DNA from: Isoetes taiwanensis
Lineage: Eukaryota > Streptophyta > Lycopodiopsida > Isoetales > Isoetaceae
Length of the DNA stretch: 64,000 bases
NCBI GenBank assembly: GCA_021234155.1
Contig: JAJEKV010000406.1
Span: 169,082-233,081, forward strand
Direction of reading: 5' to 3'
The translations under genes were made by a program, and so were the position numbers. The notes under the pieces were generated by a model that searched no databases, was not told the DNA's origin, and saw only the letters and a program-made list of their open reading frames with translations. Positions 1 to 11,880 of this stretch are shown here, one piece after another. Numbering within the stretch: position 1 is the first letter of the stretch; each line of letters begins with the position of its first letter.

Positions 1-696
1 AGTGTTATGACAAACCCTTGGAATCATCATTGTTTGAATGTAATAGTTAATGAGACTTGCATAAGCTCTGCAACAATACTTTGAGGCTTGAATCACGTGT
101 AGAAGCGGTAGATTTGGGTTTGGTATCCTCCCATATTATATCCGAACTTCGAAGCATTTTCATATCTTTGGTCAATGTTCATGCATTACGGGTTTTCAAT
201 CGGATGAGCTTTGGTAGTAATGTAACATTGTGAGAGATGAGCCATCTCGTGGGCTTCCATAGATGAGCCATCTCGTGGACTTGTATTTTGCCCGATACAA
301 ATCTGAAGGTATGGAATAGCAGTGAATTGATGCATTCACATGTAAAAAGTCATACACTTGCAATTCATTGCTACAAGACCAACTCTATGGTGGATTTGGG
401 ACAAGGACAAGGACAATCTTGCTAAAATGGTATCATAGACCTTGGCTCTTTCAATCATTTCCTTATGAGAATCTAGAACTCATTATGAAAAGGTTAAGTT
501 GAAAATGATATTGCCGAGATCAAACATCATCTTGTTGACTCTATACAGGTTCAAGGTGCATTCCACATAAAGTCTGTTTTGGGTGGTTTAGGCCTAGGTG
601 CATTTTGTGAAGAACCTATATTCACTAATGTAAAGGTTCCGTTGTATACAATGTAAGATCAAAATTGATATAGATGTCTAATTATATATACACTCT
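1..696. other. Intergenic sequence, no gene seen
   Basis: AT-rich sequence without a convincing reading frame. The only structure seen is a short tandem duplication at about 236-290, in which a segment ending CCATCTCGTGG is repeated once. Confidence 0.5.
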
Positions 697-1272
697 CAAG
701 ATCAATTAGACAACCTTATTCGCCTTTTAGGTGACTCCAAGTGAATTCAGGCTACAATGCACACTCTATTTTTATGTTAAAGGTCAAAAAATTCCTATAC
801 CAAACACAATAAGCTACAAGTCCATTACACCTAGCCAACAATACCAATGTATACCCTATACACATGAAGACTAAAAACATTGAACAATGTTGACCAACAA
901 CAATGCCCTTCTTTCTACCCATCATCTAAATGAACCATATGCACTAGCATTTCCTTGACTTAATAACCATTTTAAACATTGCAATTTCCAACTATTGAAT
1001 GTGCCTAGAAAATACTCTACATCAATGTACCATATTTTACCATAATTTTTGCCATGAATGTTAGTTAGCCTTTGATTAAGATTTGCCTTGTGAACTATTG
1101 TTGGTCTTTCGCCTTTTGCTAATCTCATTTTAGAAATATTAAGATCATTGAGACAACCTTATTAGTCTTTTAGGTGATTCCAAATGAATTCAAACTTCAC
1201 AGTGCACACTCTATTCATATGTTAAAGGTCAAAAAAATTCTATACCAAACACAATAAGGTACAAGTCCATAA
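697..1272 (+). repeat. Pair of ~130-bp direct repeats
   Basis: Segments 698-827 and 1141-1272 share a long, clearly related sequence, both containing GACAACCTTATT, GTTAAAGGTCAAAAA and ACACAATAAG. The copies face the same way and are about 440 bp apart. They could be terminal repeats of a small retroelement remnant (TRIM-like) or a simple duplication. I found no primer-binding site after the first copy, so the element reading is weak. The 68-residue minus ORF between them has no recognisable domain. Confidence 0.55.
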
Positions 1273-1935
1273 GTTACGCTAGTTTTTGTTTCTCTCGTTG
1301 GGGGTTACTATAGAGCAATCCTTAAAATCCGTTGATGAAGATAAGAAAAACATTACGCCCTAATATGAATTTGATCTGGGTGTTGAACTCTGCATATGTT
1401 ATAGCAGCTTTATGGTGATCATTCACATGGATAACTTGATGAAATGTTTATGTTATTTATGGAACATAACTCAAGAGTTTTTATTGAACAATAAAAAGTA
1501 GGATAGCTTGTTGAATTTTCTCGTTTGCATCTTCAATGATTGAGTCATATCCTATTTTGTTACCCATCTTGGTAACCATTGATTCATTATGTAAAAGCAA
1601 AGACTTTCGAAAGGCACGGTTGCTTCAAATACATCAATCTATTGAGCTATGAAAGAATGTGATGACGCTTGTTGTAATTCCTATCTATTCAATGAACCTT
1701 GCTCGGCTAGTTGGGTTTGGTTTGTAGTCACATAATAAGCCCAAAAATGTGCAGGGGAATGTAACTTATAATACAATTTATGGTTGAAGTCTTTGTAAGT
1801 AAGATTGAATTGATGCCTTCGATGAAAAGTAATAAGGCATTTGGGTCGAAATGGTAAGATGATATACGGTAGTTATGTATTTAAGGAGCATATCGTCAAA
1901 ATGGTAACATGATATATGACACTTATGCATAATAC
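1273..1935. other. Intergenic sequence, no gene seen
   Basis: AT-rich DNA with no supported gene. A short duplicated motif (TCGAAATGGTAAGATGATATA-like) occurs near 1838-1860 and 1885-1918. Confidence 0.45.
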
Positions 1936-2175
1936 CAATGGCAATGTTTGAAGGGAGATTTCCGTTCAAATTATATCGCCCAATTTGGGTTAGGCTCCCG
2001 AAAGGAAACCTCCCAACTTTCTTGGTGGAAACCTCCCCAACTTTCAATCAAAGCCGGGGAGGGTTTCCAATACTACCCATGGGAGGGGGAGGTTTGCTTT
2101 AACTTTGGAAGGTTTCCATATAAAGTTTTGCTAATAGATTTAACATAATCGCTGGGGAGAGGTTTCCATAGAATC
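1936..2175. repeat. GGAAACCTCC / GGAGGTTTCC cluster, left
   Basis: At least six copies of the decamer GGAAACCTCC or its complement occur in about 200 bp, in both orientations, separated by short AACTTTC-like spacers. The same motif forms a denser cluster at 4,918-5,400 and is not obvious elsewhere in the window. Such clustered, bidirectional short motifs resemble subterminal repeats of DNA transposons, but I found no terminal inverted repeats to prove this. Confidence 0.6.
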
Positions 2176-3427
2176 TCAAAATATCTCGATCACATGATCT
2201 TCTCTGTTCTAAATTTATTAGAAGCGGCTCCATTGCCTTTTTTGTTGATGATCATTTCATTTCTATTTTTCTTTCGAGCATTTGCTCGCCCAAATCCAGC
2301 TTTTGCATGAAGATTATCTTGCACTGGTGGAATCTCACACCCTCGGACAATGGAAGGCGATAAAAGAGTTAGCAAAGCAAGAAAGCGTATGTTTAAATTA
2401 TAATGCTTGAGAGTTTTATCATATTTTCTTGTTTACTTGCATTTCTAATCTCAATCGGGCTCATTCGACATCTAGAGGCTCGCCGACCTCACGAAGGGAG
2501 GGGAATGTTTTTTCGCCTACATTTCGGTGGCTCGCCTTCTTGATCTTCGTTCTGTTGCCCTAATAGAAATGGCACAAGATCTACATGTATTTCTTAAACC
2601 TAGTTCCTTTTGTTCCTTATAAGTTCTGGCTTCTCCTTTGTGTCTTTTATTTTTGGGCTTTACTGGACTTGCATTGAGATCGTTCTTGCTTTCTTGATCG
2701 ATTAGAAATAAGATCAGAACATTGAACCAGTGTCAACCTCTTCATTCCTTTGCAAAGTTATTTAGTTCATCCATCTCTGCTGTAAAAGCTAGGCATCAAA
2801 TTGATTCACGACTAGTATTGTGGCAGTCATTGCAAGTCTCGTTATTAGCCCTTTGTTATGTCACTGTGGTATATAGATTCCTATAGAATTGGAGTCATGC
2901 TCAGTGTAGGGTTCCTGAATATGTATTTTACATGTTTTCATTGCAATACTTCTACTCGCTAATTAGACATCACAGATGTTGTTTATTTGTTGTTGGCAGA
3001 TGTATTAAAGAGTCTGATATGTGATCAACATTGAAATGCATTATGCATATAGAGTCACGTGACAAATTATTCATTTAAGGTATCATTGCAATTCCAGTTT
3101 TTGTTGATGGTTACTTTTGAGATCTGTTTGAATATCAATTTTTTAATGGTTTTGCAGAAGGAATAAATAATGATAGCGAGGTTGAGACAAGTGCTTCAGT
3201 TTAGAAGATGCTTATATTGGGTCATCATCAGCGAGACCTAAATACCCTTCAGGTTCAAAGCAGAGATTTGTCATTTTAATTGATAAATTAACAGGTTTCT
3301 TTCTTGCTTTCTGATATTATTATTATTATGCACTATATAATCAGAAAATTGTGCATAGTAGGAAAGTACAAGATCCCCATATTGCTGGTCATACTGATGC
3401 TAAGGATCGGCAAACAATTGAGCTTTT
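2176..3427. other. Intergenic sequence, no gene seen
   Basis: No reading frame longer than about 75 residues and no recognisable domain. The sequence is AT-rich with scattered poly-T runs. Confidence 0.45.
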
Positions 3428-4890
3428 CCATCATAAAATCAAAAAATGCGATACGCAAATTTAGAGATAACACCTGGGTCGGGGAACATTACTTGCTTTT
3501 TTTTATGAAAGTTGAAACATGCTAAATAAAGTCATATTTGATAGTATACTATTTCTTTTTTTTGGCAAGAAACATGTTGTTTCTGGTATTCAGCCAACTG
3601 CAATTCATTTGGAAAATTATCTTGGGGCAATAAAAAACTAGATCGTTAGGGTCATAATCTCTTTCTATGGCGACTCAATCAACAATAGGCGTATTACGAT
3701 CAAGCAAGGCAAATCAATAGTGTAAAAACTTGACATCATCGATGGCAAATGCATAATGACTAATGTGCAAAGGTTTAAACAAATAGAAAGATTAACCCTT
3801 TTGTTGACTAGGCATCATTGTTCATTTGTTATTTTCACAAAATTACCTTCCATTCACGCAACATAATATAAATAATCTTGGAGCATGTTATCATTTTTTC
3901 AAAATTTTGAAACAAGCATGCTACAATTCGGACATTACCATCGGTGTAGTATATCAAATCTTGAGTGGATAAATTTTATTAGCGCCAAAGGTACTATGAA
4001 ATTCCTTAGTGTGATAATTAGATCATAAAAATCAAAGTAACGTCTGCGTAAATTTAGAGAGAACACCTGAATCGAGAACATTACTTGCTTTTTTTTTTAG
4101 GGAAAATTCCAATTATACCCCTCAAGTTTGCAAAATTTCAAAATACCCTCAAATGAAGAGCATTTTTGGAAAAAAAGTAATAGAGTTTTTGTTGATCCTC
4201 AAATGCAAAAGTTGTCTTCACAAACATTATAGATTAGGATTAGATCTTTCGAACAACATCAAAATTCATCGAAATTGGAGTTGAAATTCACAAGTTATGC
4301 TCATTTATGTTGTTTTTTACATCACTTACTTAAAACACTAAGCTTCCAACTCCGTTTTAGACGATTCTACTGCTATCGGATAGTTCTTATTCATATCTAC
4401 AAATTTCATGAACGACACTTTTTTAATTGATTGATCACAAGAAACTTATTGCCATCTGAGATAAATACCCTATATCTAGGGGTATTTTTGGAATATTTGT
4501 AAACTTGAAGGGTATACTTGGAATTTTCCCTTTTTTTTTTTATGAAAGTTGAACATGCTAAATAAAGTCATATTTGACAATATACTAGTTTTTTTCTTGG
4601 CAAAAAACGTGTTGTTTCTGGTATTCAGCCAACTGCAATTCATCTGGGAAATTATCTTGGGGCAATAAAAAACTGGATCAGATTGCAGGTCACAATCTCT
4701 TTCTATGACGACTCAATCAGCAATAGAAGCGTATTCTGACCAAGCAAGGCAAATCAATAGTGCAAAAGCTTGACATCTGATGGCAAATGCATAATGACTA
4801 ATGTGCAAAGGTTTAAACAAATATAAAGATTAACCCTTTTGTTGACTAGGCACCATTGTTCATTTGTTATTTTGACAATATTACCTTCAT
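3428..4890 (+). repeat. ~435-bp direct duplication, second copy split by a MITE
   Basis: Copy 1 spans about 3,428-3,862. Copy 2 starts near 4,019, is interrupted at 4,100, and resumes at 4,531-4,890. Shared landmarks are GGTATTCAGCCAACTGCAAT, CTTGGGGCAATAAAAAACT, AAGCAAGGCAAATCAATAG and CTTTTGTTGACTAGGCA. The first copy has T8-A-TGAAAG where the second holds the MITE, so it preserves the empty site. No coding function is evident. Confidence 0.85.
4100..4530. mobile_element. MITE, Mutator-like, 431 bp
   Basis: A non-coding element bounded by roughly 48-bp inverted repeats. The left end begins GGGAAAATTCCAATTATACC and the complement of the right end begins GGGAAAATTCCAAGTATACC, with similarity continuing to ...AAAATACC. 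It lies in a T-tract ending in A, and a similar T-tract plus A occurs on both sides, which fits a 9-11-bp target duplication (exact length ambiguous in the homopolymer). The related copy at 3,496-3,505 lacks the insert. Terminal GGGAAAAT and a long duplication suggest the Mutator superfamily. No transposase is encoded. Confidence 0.85.
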
Positions 4891-4917
4891 TCAACCATAG
4901 GAAAATCAAGATGAACT

Positions 4918-5400
4918 ATAAACGTGCGTGGAAACCTCCCTAGTTTCCTTGGAAAATTGGGGAGGTTTCCAATAAAATATTTAAAAAAATACAGTAGTTA
5001 ATAAAAAGGGGGTGTAATTAATAAAAGATGTTTTACGCAACCAGGAGATGGATAATAAAAAAGCCGCGTGGATCGAGTAGAATCATTGAAGGGCTTTTTT
5101 TCTAAATTTTATGGAAACCTCCCAATTTTCCATGGAAACCTCCCTATTTTGAATATGGAAACCTCCCTAGTTTTCGGGAAAGTTGGGGGAGGTTTCCGGG
5201 AAAAATGAGGAGGTTTCCATGGAAACTCCCCTACTTGCAAAATGGAAACCTCCCGGTCTACATGGAAAGTTGGGGGAGGTTTCGAGAAAAAGGGGGAGGT
5301 TTCAGGGAAGATGAGGGAGGGTTTCGAGGGGAAAGTTGGGGAGGTTTCCAGCTGAAAGTGGGGGAGGTTTCCGCAGGAAAAGTGGGGGAGGTTTCGTTGA
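4918..5400. repeat. GGAAACCTCC / GGAGGTTTCC array, right
   Basis: About fourteen copies of GGAAACCTCC or its complement lie in about 480 bp, mostly forward before 5,250 and reverse after it, so the array is roughly inverted on itself. Spacers are short and AAAGTTGGGG-like. Overlapping open frames on both strands (for example 5,109-5,474 minus, rich in Pro, Phe and Leu) are products of the repetition, not genes. Confidence 0.75.
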
Positions 5401-7185
5401 AGTCCAACAAATCGTGGCGTGAAAAAACCGATTTCTATTGTCTCTAAGAAAAGAGGTAGGGGTGAGGGGAGCACATAGTGTCATGGAGGGGTATAATTAG
5501 TTATTGGCTGAGTTCGTCAACCCACAATATCAGTGTTATGGATAATAAATAGTTTGTATGCGCCCCTAAATAACAACATTTTCCATCGGCTTTTATTTTA
5601 TTCAAAAAGAATGTCATGGGGCGGAATAGTTTGTGTATGCCCTTAACATTTGCTATCAGTCCTTTTTTATTGAATATATACATTGGATTTATTTTATAGC
5701 ATCTCAACTTTGCCATTGTTGGAGGCGATGGACTTGGGTCTTAAAAGAAAGAATATTGTGGTAAGGTTACCTCCGCAATTGAAAAACTATAATTTCATCC
5801 TTGATGATTTATCAAATTATCAATGTTTTGCAAACAAAGCATGAGAATCTTCCACATTTGATCGTGTTAATTGCCAAGTTCAAGATTTGGATATAAGTGG
5901 TTGATAATAATTTCCAAGTTTAGGAGGCGCATCCAAATGCAAATATATCAAATGTCTCAACATGTCTCAATAGAAATTTCCTTAGAAACTTGAAACTTGA
6001 TATTAAGGCATGCTATGTTAGGCAAGATAAACACTCTGAATACTAATTTGCAAGTATTTAATTGAAGGCTGGCAACAATGGAATAATAAACAAAAATGTA
6101 GCTCAATTGAAATTACGTAACATAAAGGCTTTAAATGTAGAATAAATAGAACACTTTTGAGATGTTCAATCAATGTATCGAGTGTGTAGAAAATGCAATG
6201 TCTTTATACTCGGGTGTACTTTGGAGTAGGTTGATGGAAAGGGTGGGAACAACCACTGCAGCACATCGCCTAAGTTTTGAGCATTTAAGTTCTCAAATAT
6301 TGTCTTCGCTTTGTTCCTTTAGACCTATCAAGTTGTTATACTAAGAAATCAAAGGGCTTTGCAATAACATAACCATTTACACAGGTCCTATAACCATTTT
6401 ACAAAGGCCCTAAGTGATGTGCCTTTATAAGGTTTGTAATGGTACAATATCTATCAAAAAACCATTGAAGAAGCCCGGGGAGCATTTTGCGGCTTTTCGG
6501 GCTTGCCAAAAGGCGCATCTTTTCAATGCAAACTATAAAATTTATTCAAAGGTTTCAAGAATGAAAACATTTTGCACCCTCATGGGTTACCCAAAGAAGC
6601 ACCTATCAGTTCAATGTAATCAACATTTCAAGAATGCATGGCAAAAGTAATGCTACAGGAGGGTGATTTGTAAGGGAACCGTGAGCCCGGTCTAATCTTT
6701 GCCATATAAAGACCATGTTTTATGCTCCCCCAATTTGAGACCACTTTAAACCCAGCGCACCATTAATATCGTCGGATTTCAGCAAAAGCCGAGTTGTTGA
6801 TCTATAATGCGGGAAGTAGAAATTTGTATTATATCCCTTGGCTCGGGTGCCCTGAAGCTGTTGTGATGTCAAATACCAACATTGGCAATTGTTTAAGTTC
6901 TAACCTATAACAACATGAAAATCTAAAAGCGTTGAAAATTTTTATCGGAATTATCGAAGGCGCCATTAGAAGGGATGTCATCTCCAATACCTTTTTCTGA
7001 GGACCCACGGTGGCTTTGCATGCTTCTAACATCTAGTGGTATATAGTCTACATATGTTGAGCTTGAACAATGTGAACACAAAGTTAAACTTACAAAAATC
7101 AAGTGACCTTTACAAGGCTATGATACAAGCGGGCCTTTAATTCATCCTCATTTGCTAGCTAGCGGCCGAGGAAATATCTTTGCTT
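5401..7185. other. Intergenic sequence, no gene seen
   Basis: Short ORFs of 60-78 residues only, none with a recognisable domain or splice context. Confidence 0.45.
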
Positions 7186-7227
7186 GTAGTACATGTTGGA
7201 AGGCTATAGCCTTCTAACATGTACTAC
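7186..7227. repeat. 42-bp near-perfect palindrome
   Basis: Two 21-base arms, GTAGTACATGTTGGAAGGCTA and the complement of GTAGTACATGTTAGAAGGCTA, meet with no spacer. Only one position differs, and it would form a G-U pair in RNA. The flanks show no further pairing, so it is not an obvious microRNA precursor. It could be a fused pair of transposon ends or an excision product. Confidence 0.8.
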
Positions 7228-9420
7228 ATTACCATTCGATCGAATGTTATATTCTCTTTTCTTGAATAGACATTGCGGACTATCACCAAGACAAACTTCA
7301 AAGAATGACCAAAAGAAGAAACTAATATAAATATATGGCCGGGAAGCATAGAATAGCCTCTTAAATTAAAACAAGCTCGTAGCATTTTCCTTATATACTA
7401 TATGGCATCCTCATAGTCTTGAATTTGTATCTGGCGTTCCTTGTGCCAAAAGCTAGTGAATCATGCGTGTCTTGGCTTGACAATCAATATGTAATTTGTA
7501 ATACTTCCCGTCCCTGTTGCGCAACATGATACCTTGCAAAATGCATTAATAAGATGCCAACCTCGGCTACTTTTAACATATACAATTACCGACCTTATAG
7601 GCAATAAGAGCTTATTTGCATCTAACAATCAGAACTTGCAATAACTCTTATATATATGAAGAACAAAGATATAGAGTAGAATATATAGCCATCACTTGCA
7701 TGTTGAGATGAGGCCTGCGAGGCGTGCCGTATTATAGGTATTTGCTAGATAAAGAAGGAATGCACTTCTCGATTTAGTATCTTATTGCCTCCCTGCTCAT
7801 ACATCTCCACATCTTAAATTGTTATTGCAACTATATAAAAGAAATTGCGGTGATGATGCACTCCATTTTGCATTACGTAGAAAGTCTTAAAATGGCAGGA
7901 TAAAAGTTTTAAAACCAAGAGGCAAAAGCGAATTTACGAGACAATGGAATTACACGAGGGGTAGCTCTATAAGCTAAATGATGAGCAAAATTATATGCTA
8001 AAGCCGTAGCTACATATTCAGAAATCATCATTTGCTTTTCTCATCTATGGAAGTAAATCAAAGGAATTCTTTGCTTTATGCATCTTGTACATGAAATTCA
8101 AATATGGGTTTTGAAGTGGGCAGCAATTTGAGAGTAGAACCATAGCAAACAATCAAAAGTTACCTAAAAAGACATGTACACCGGTCTCCTTGATTTTTAT
8201 AATTTTAAAGTAGTGAAGCAAATCTGCAAAGACTTGTTGCTTTTACGCATCCTATATGTGAAATTTGAATATCGTTATAAAATTTGGATTTAGGTCCAAT
8301 TTTTTTTCAAGCATGAATGGAACAACATCAATCGTACTTTTATAAGAAGATGCCCTAAATGGATCACGACCCATGTATAATCTAGGCTTCAATCAATATC
8401 TGAAGCTAATGTTGTGCCGACATTCGGATACAAATGAATATAACATCGGCGGCATATTGGTGGCGATCAACATGTAAAATATTTAAGAACATTATCTTAA
8501 GCTCACACGGAAAATGATATTTATCGGATATAATAAACAATACTTAAAGAATGAAGAAACCATGATTCTATTAATTTGAAATTATTCCGATTTTTGAACC
8601 CAAGGGTGTGAATTTCGGGGTTGTTAGTTTAAGGGCCCCATGTGTCGGTTGAGGGTTTGTCGGTTTGAGGCATTGGTTTGAGCTCCGCCTAGTTCTAATT
8701 TTTGATTTCCCCACGAGTGTTGGTTTTAAGCTTCCGCCCGGTGTTACTTTTAAGTTTCCCCTACTATTAAAATTTGGATTCCAGCCTAGTGTTATGGGCT
8801 TCCCCGGAATACAAATTTTGGGGTTAAGATGGTTCTTTTTTCTTCTTGAATGGGAGCGTCTTTATCACGGCGCTGGCCTAAGCGGTCAGCGCGAGTTTTA
8901 TTGTTTCTCTCTTTTTTTCTTCCCCCGGTGCCTAGCGGTAATCACGAGAGTTTCTGGCCTAAGCGGCGGAGTAGGCTCGGCTTTTTGGCACCAATACGAA
9001 CTCTTGGCGCCTCAACTAGAACCTCCTCAGCGAGCTCTATTCTTACCTTCTATGAGTTCGATGGGCTCTAGTTTGGCAAGTGTTTAATAGATTTACCTTG
9101 GTGAAGCGGCCGGGCAAAGAGAAATCAAAGCTCTTTAGCTCTTTGCAAATTGAGGTAAGAAAAAATCACCCTTTTTTCTTCATCTATCTAGAAATTTTTT
9201 AGCTATAATGGATGACATGGGTGCTTTCGAGGCTTGAAATTGAGAAATGGGTATTGTCAAAATCGATTAAGTTCCTATATAATACTCTTGGAATGCTTTT
9301 AATTATCTGCTTCGATTTTTATGAGAAATGAGGGAAGCGAAAGGTGATTGTTAGATCCTTCTGCCACATCTAGCGTGAAGGGTGGAAGGGATTTTTTTTT
9401 TTTTCCCCCTTCCTATTTTG
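7228..9420. other. Intergenic sequence with an unidentified ORF at 8,665-9,087
   Basis: The only long frame is 8,665-9,087 (+), 140 residues, rich in Phe, Leu and Pro, with no domain I recognise. Its DNA has weak internal repetition (GGTGTTACTTTTAAG-like segments) and looks like repeat DNA rather than a gene. The rest is AT-rich and featureless. Confidence 0.4.
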
Positions 9421-9424
9421 CCTT

Positions 9425-9915
9425 GTCAGCTAAGCCGCGAGATGTGGCGCTGAAGTTTACTATTCTTGTCATACAACATCCAATTGGACTAAGTATATTG
9501 ATCTGAAAGGTTAAATTCTTAGTTTTTTTACAACATGAATTTGTATTTTTGCATTACCCCCGCGCGTAGCGCGAGATGTGACAAAGAATGGGTTGCTATT
9601 CTTCCCATGTGACATCTAATTTGTACAACTAAAATTTAAATTCTTGCATTAACCCTCAGCTTAAGCGAGATGTAACAAGAAAGAAGTATGCTATCCTTGC
9701 CATTGCCACCTCAATTGGACATAGTATATTGATCTGAAAGGTCAAAATCTTAGTCTTTTTATAGCTAAAATTTGTATTTTTGCATCAATTCTCGCGTTAA
9801 GCACGAGGTATGGCAGAGAAGGGTCTCTATCCTTGCAACGTGACCTCAAATCAGATCTAATATATTGGTCTAAAAGATTAGAATCTTAACTTTTCTACAA
9901 CTAAAGTTCATGTAA
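9425..9915 (+). repeat. Tandem repeats of ~100-135 bp, about four copies
   Basis: Successive copies contain the string AAATTTGTATTTTTGCAT (or close variants), then a CG-rich box with GCGAGATGTG, then GCTATCCTTGCCAT-like and ATTGGACTAAGTATATTGATC-like segments. Copies begin near 9,432, 9,560, 9,660 and 9,795. They lie upstream of a likely retrotransposon primer-binding site and may belong to its LTR or leader. Confidence 0.6.
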
Positions 9916-11174
9916 ATAGACCATTTTTCTACTATATTTACTTAAAATTTTCATAAAATTAATTTTTAATGCATTATTTTATGTTAGTATTTTAATGCTT
10001 TGGTCAATCTTAGACCAGATTCTTTGGAAATTGAAGCCTTAAAATCCTATCATGTTACTCCAAAGAACCTCAAAATCAAGTGTGAAAGACACACTTTTAT
10101 GCCATTTTCAAAAAAAATGAAATGTGGAATAATTTCAAATTAGCGGATCGTGGTTAGAGAGGAAACATTTGAGATATAGATTCTTCAAAACTTGAACAAT
10201 GCATCAAAGTAAAATCAACAAAACAGCGAGGGAACTATTGGGGATGGCTTCACACCCGCGGGGGATCTAGGAAGCTATGGCGAACTTGATTTCTATGCAT
10301 ACGGGATTTGCACAAAGCTTGGATGCTTTAGTGCGGAAAGCGATCATTTTGGATGCACCACCATTGGATCGGTAATACCGGCTCCTCTTTGCTTAGGAAA
10401 TGCATGGGTAAAAATCTCAGTGCAGTCGAGCTTCAATGAAAAAATCGAAATTTTTGTTGTTAGCACACCCCCTCACAGGGCCTCACCTTTTCACATTATC
10501 CATGTGTCATTTCCACCTCAGCCAAATCACGAGATGGCATGCAAATGTACCATTAGATCTAAGCTTTTCTCATCCACGGTCACCAAAATTAGAAAAGCCT
10601 TAAAAATTGGAGAGCGGGGATAGCAAAAGGAAGTCGATCCCCGCTTTGTCATAGCTCGTTATCAATCCCCCGCTCTGTCATAGCGAAGTTACAAAGCGGT
10701 CGAGTCCCAACACTTTTCAACCCACTCGCAAAGTGTGCAAGGAGGGGCGGGGATGGAGTGGACTACCCTCACCATGTTCCTATGCGGTAAAATCCGGTTG
10801 CCCATGAATTGCAATGCGCAATGATGTCACGGAGGCCAAGCCGTCGGTCAAACCCCTTGAGTCTGAGCCTTGGTAGGTTTCCCCTTTGGTTATTATTATT
10901 CATATTGATGTTGTTGTTTATGTGATGATCATGATGTGTTCATCCTTGAGGTGATTGTATTGATATATTGTTATTATGTGCTCATGTTTGTACGCTTTAC
11001 GAGATAGGTTGACCGAAGGGAGATGGGTGAATGACACATCCACTCTTCCCTTGCTGGCTCATTCCACTTTGGGAGTGGAGTCAGGTAATTGGGTGGTAGC
11101 CCGGTTGGTCGGCGGGGGAATGCTAAAATCTTCTAATACGATGTGTGCATCGTTATAAAAAGGGGGGCGTCTGA
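9916..11174 (+). mobile_element. Possible 5' LTR region of a retrotransposon
   Basis: No gene is seen. The stretch ends directly before a probable initiator-Met tRNA primer-binding site at 11,175, so its right part would be the 5' LTR by position. The LTR start could not be fixed because no matching 3' LTR was recognised. A 23-bp-scale repeat with TGTCATAGC occurs at about 10,647 and 10,677, and a TATAAAAA box sits at about 11,153. Confidence 0.35.
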
Positions 11175-11186
11175 TGGTATCGAGCA
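11175..11186 (+). other. Probable retrotransposon primer-binding site
   Basis: The sequence TGGTATCGAGCATG matches the usual complement of the 3' end of initiator methionine tRNA (TGGTATCAGAGC) except for one missing A in CAG. It lies just after the probable LTR and before gag-like reading frames on the same strand. Confidence 0.5.
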
Positions 11187-11382
11187 TGATCTTGGTAGAC
11201 CAAGATGAAAGCACTCGACCATTTTCCCATAGGACTAACGGTGACTTCAAGTCTTGGGAATAGCCACCCAAGCAAGAACCTCAAAAATTGGAAAAAAAAA
11301 ATCCAATTTCTAGGGCATTAAATAGGTTAATGCTAAGTTAGTAGTAAGTTTTAGCAAAAACCCAACCAAATTTGGCCAAAAG

Positions 11383-11680
11383 GGTGACCCCTCCAGAGTG
11401 CCCAAACCAAATCCGCCATTCACCGATTTGCTCCTCGGCGCTATTGTGTGAGTGGTGACCATGTTGACCCTAGTTAGATGCATAATTTAGCTAATCGATA
11501 GTCAATTGACTTATTCCTTAGATTCTAGCTAGTTTTGCATGTTAGAGCACTAAGAAACTCCTTATAAATTGAAAATTAGGCCCAAAAGGTGACCCCTCAC
11601 ATAGTGTGAGACCAAATCCGCCATTCTCGATTTTGCTCCTGCCCCTTGTGTGAGTGGTGGATGCTACGGCTAAATAAACC
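11383..11680 (+). repeat. 200-bp repeats with CCAAATCCGCCATT box, copies 1-2
   Basis: Two copies, about 11,388 and 11,589, share GTGACCCCTC, then ACCAAATCCGCCATT, GATTTTGCTCCT and TTGTGTGAGTGGT. Three more copies of the same box lie at 13,190, 13,395 and 13,602, so the family has five members in two clusters. Each cluster precedes a TATA box and a gag-like start codon. Confidence 0.75.
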
Positions 11681-11739
11681 TAATGTACACTTGATATCTA
11701 CACTAATACCTTCTAGATTGGCCTAATATGGAATTTAAA

Positions 11740-11880
11740 GGTCCAAACCCTAAATTACCCTACCTATAAGTAGAAAATTAGGGTTCCTCATTTACTCTCC
11801 TCACCTCCTCCAAAGCGACTCCCCGTCCCGGAAGAACGATTTTTTAAAGCGCCAGGAGTCGGATTGCTTCGATACAAAAC
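11740..11880 (+). promoter_or_regulatory. Promoter-like module 1 of LTR element
   Basis: TATAAG at 11,765 lies in an AATTAGGG-type context and is followed by pyrimidine-rich CTCCTCACCTCCTCC, then an ATG at 11,881. The arrangement (200-bp repeats, TATA box, CT-rich leader, ATG about 110 bp on) is repeated at 13,841-13,945. Assignment rests on this parallel and on motif order only. Confidence 0.45.
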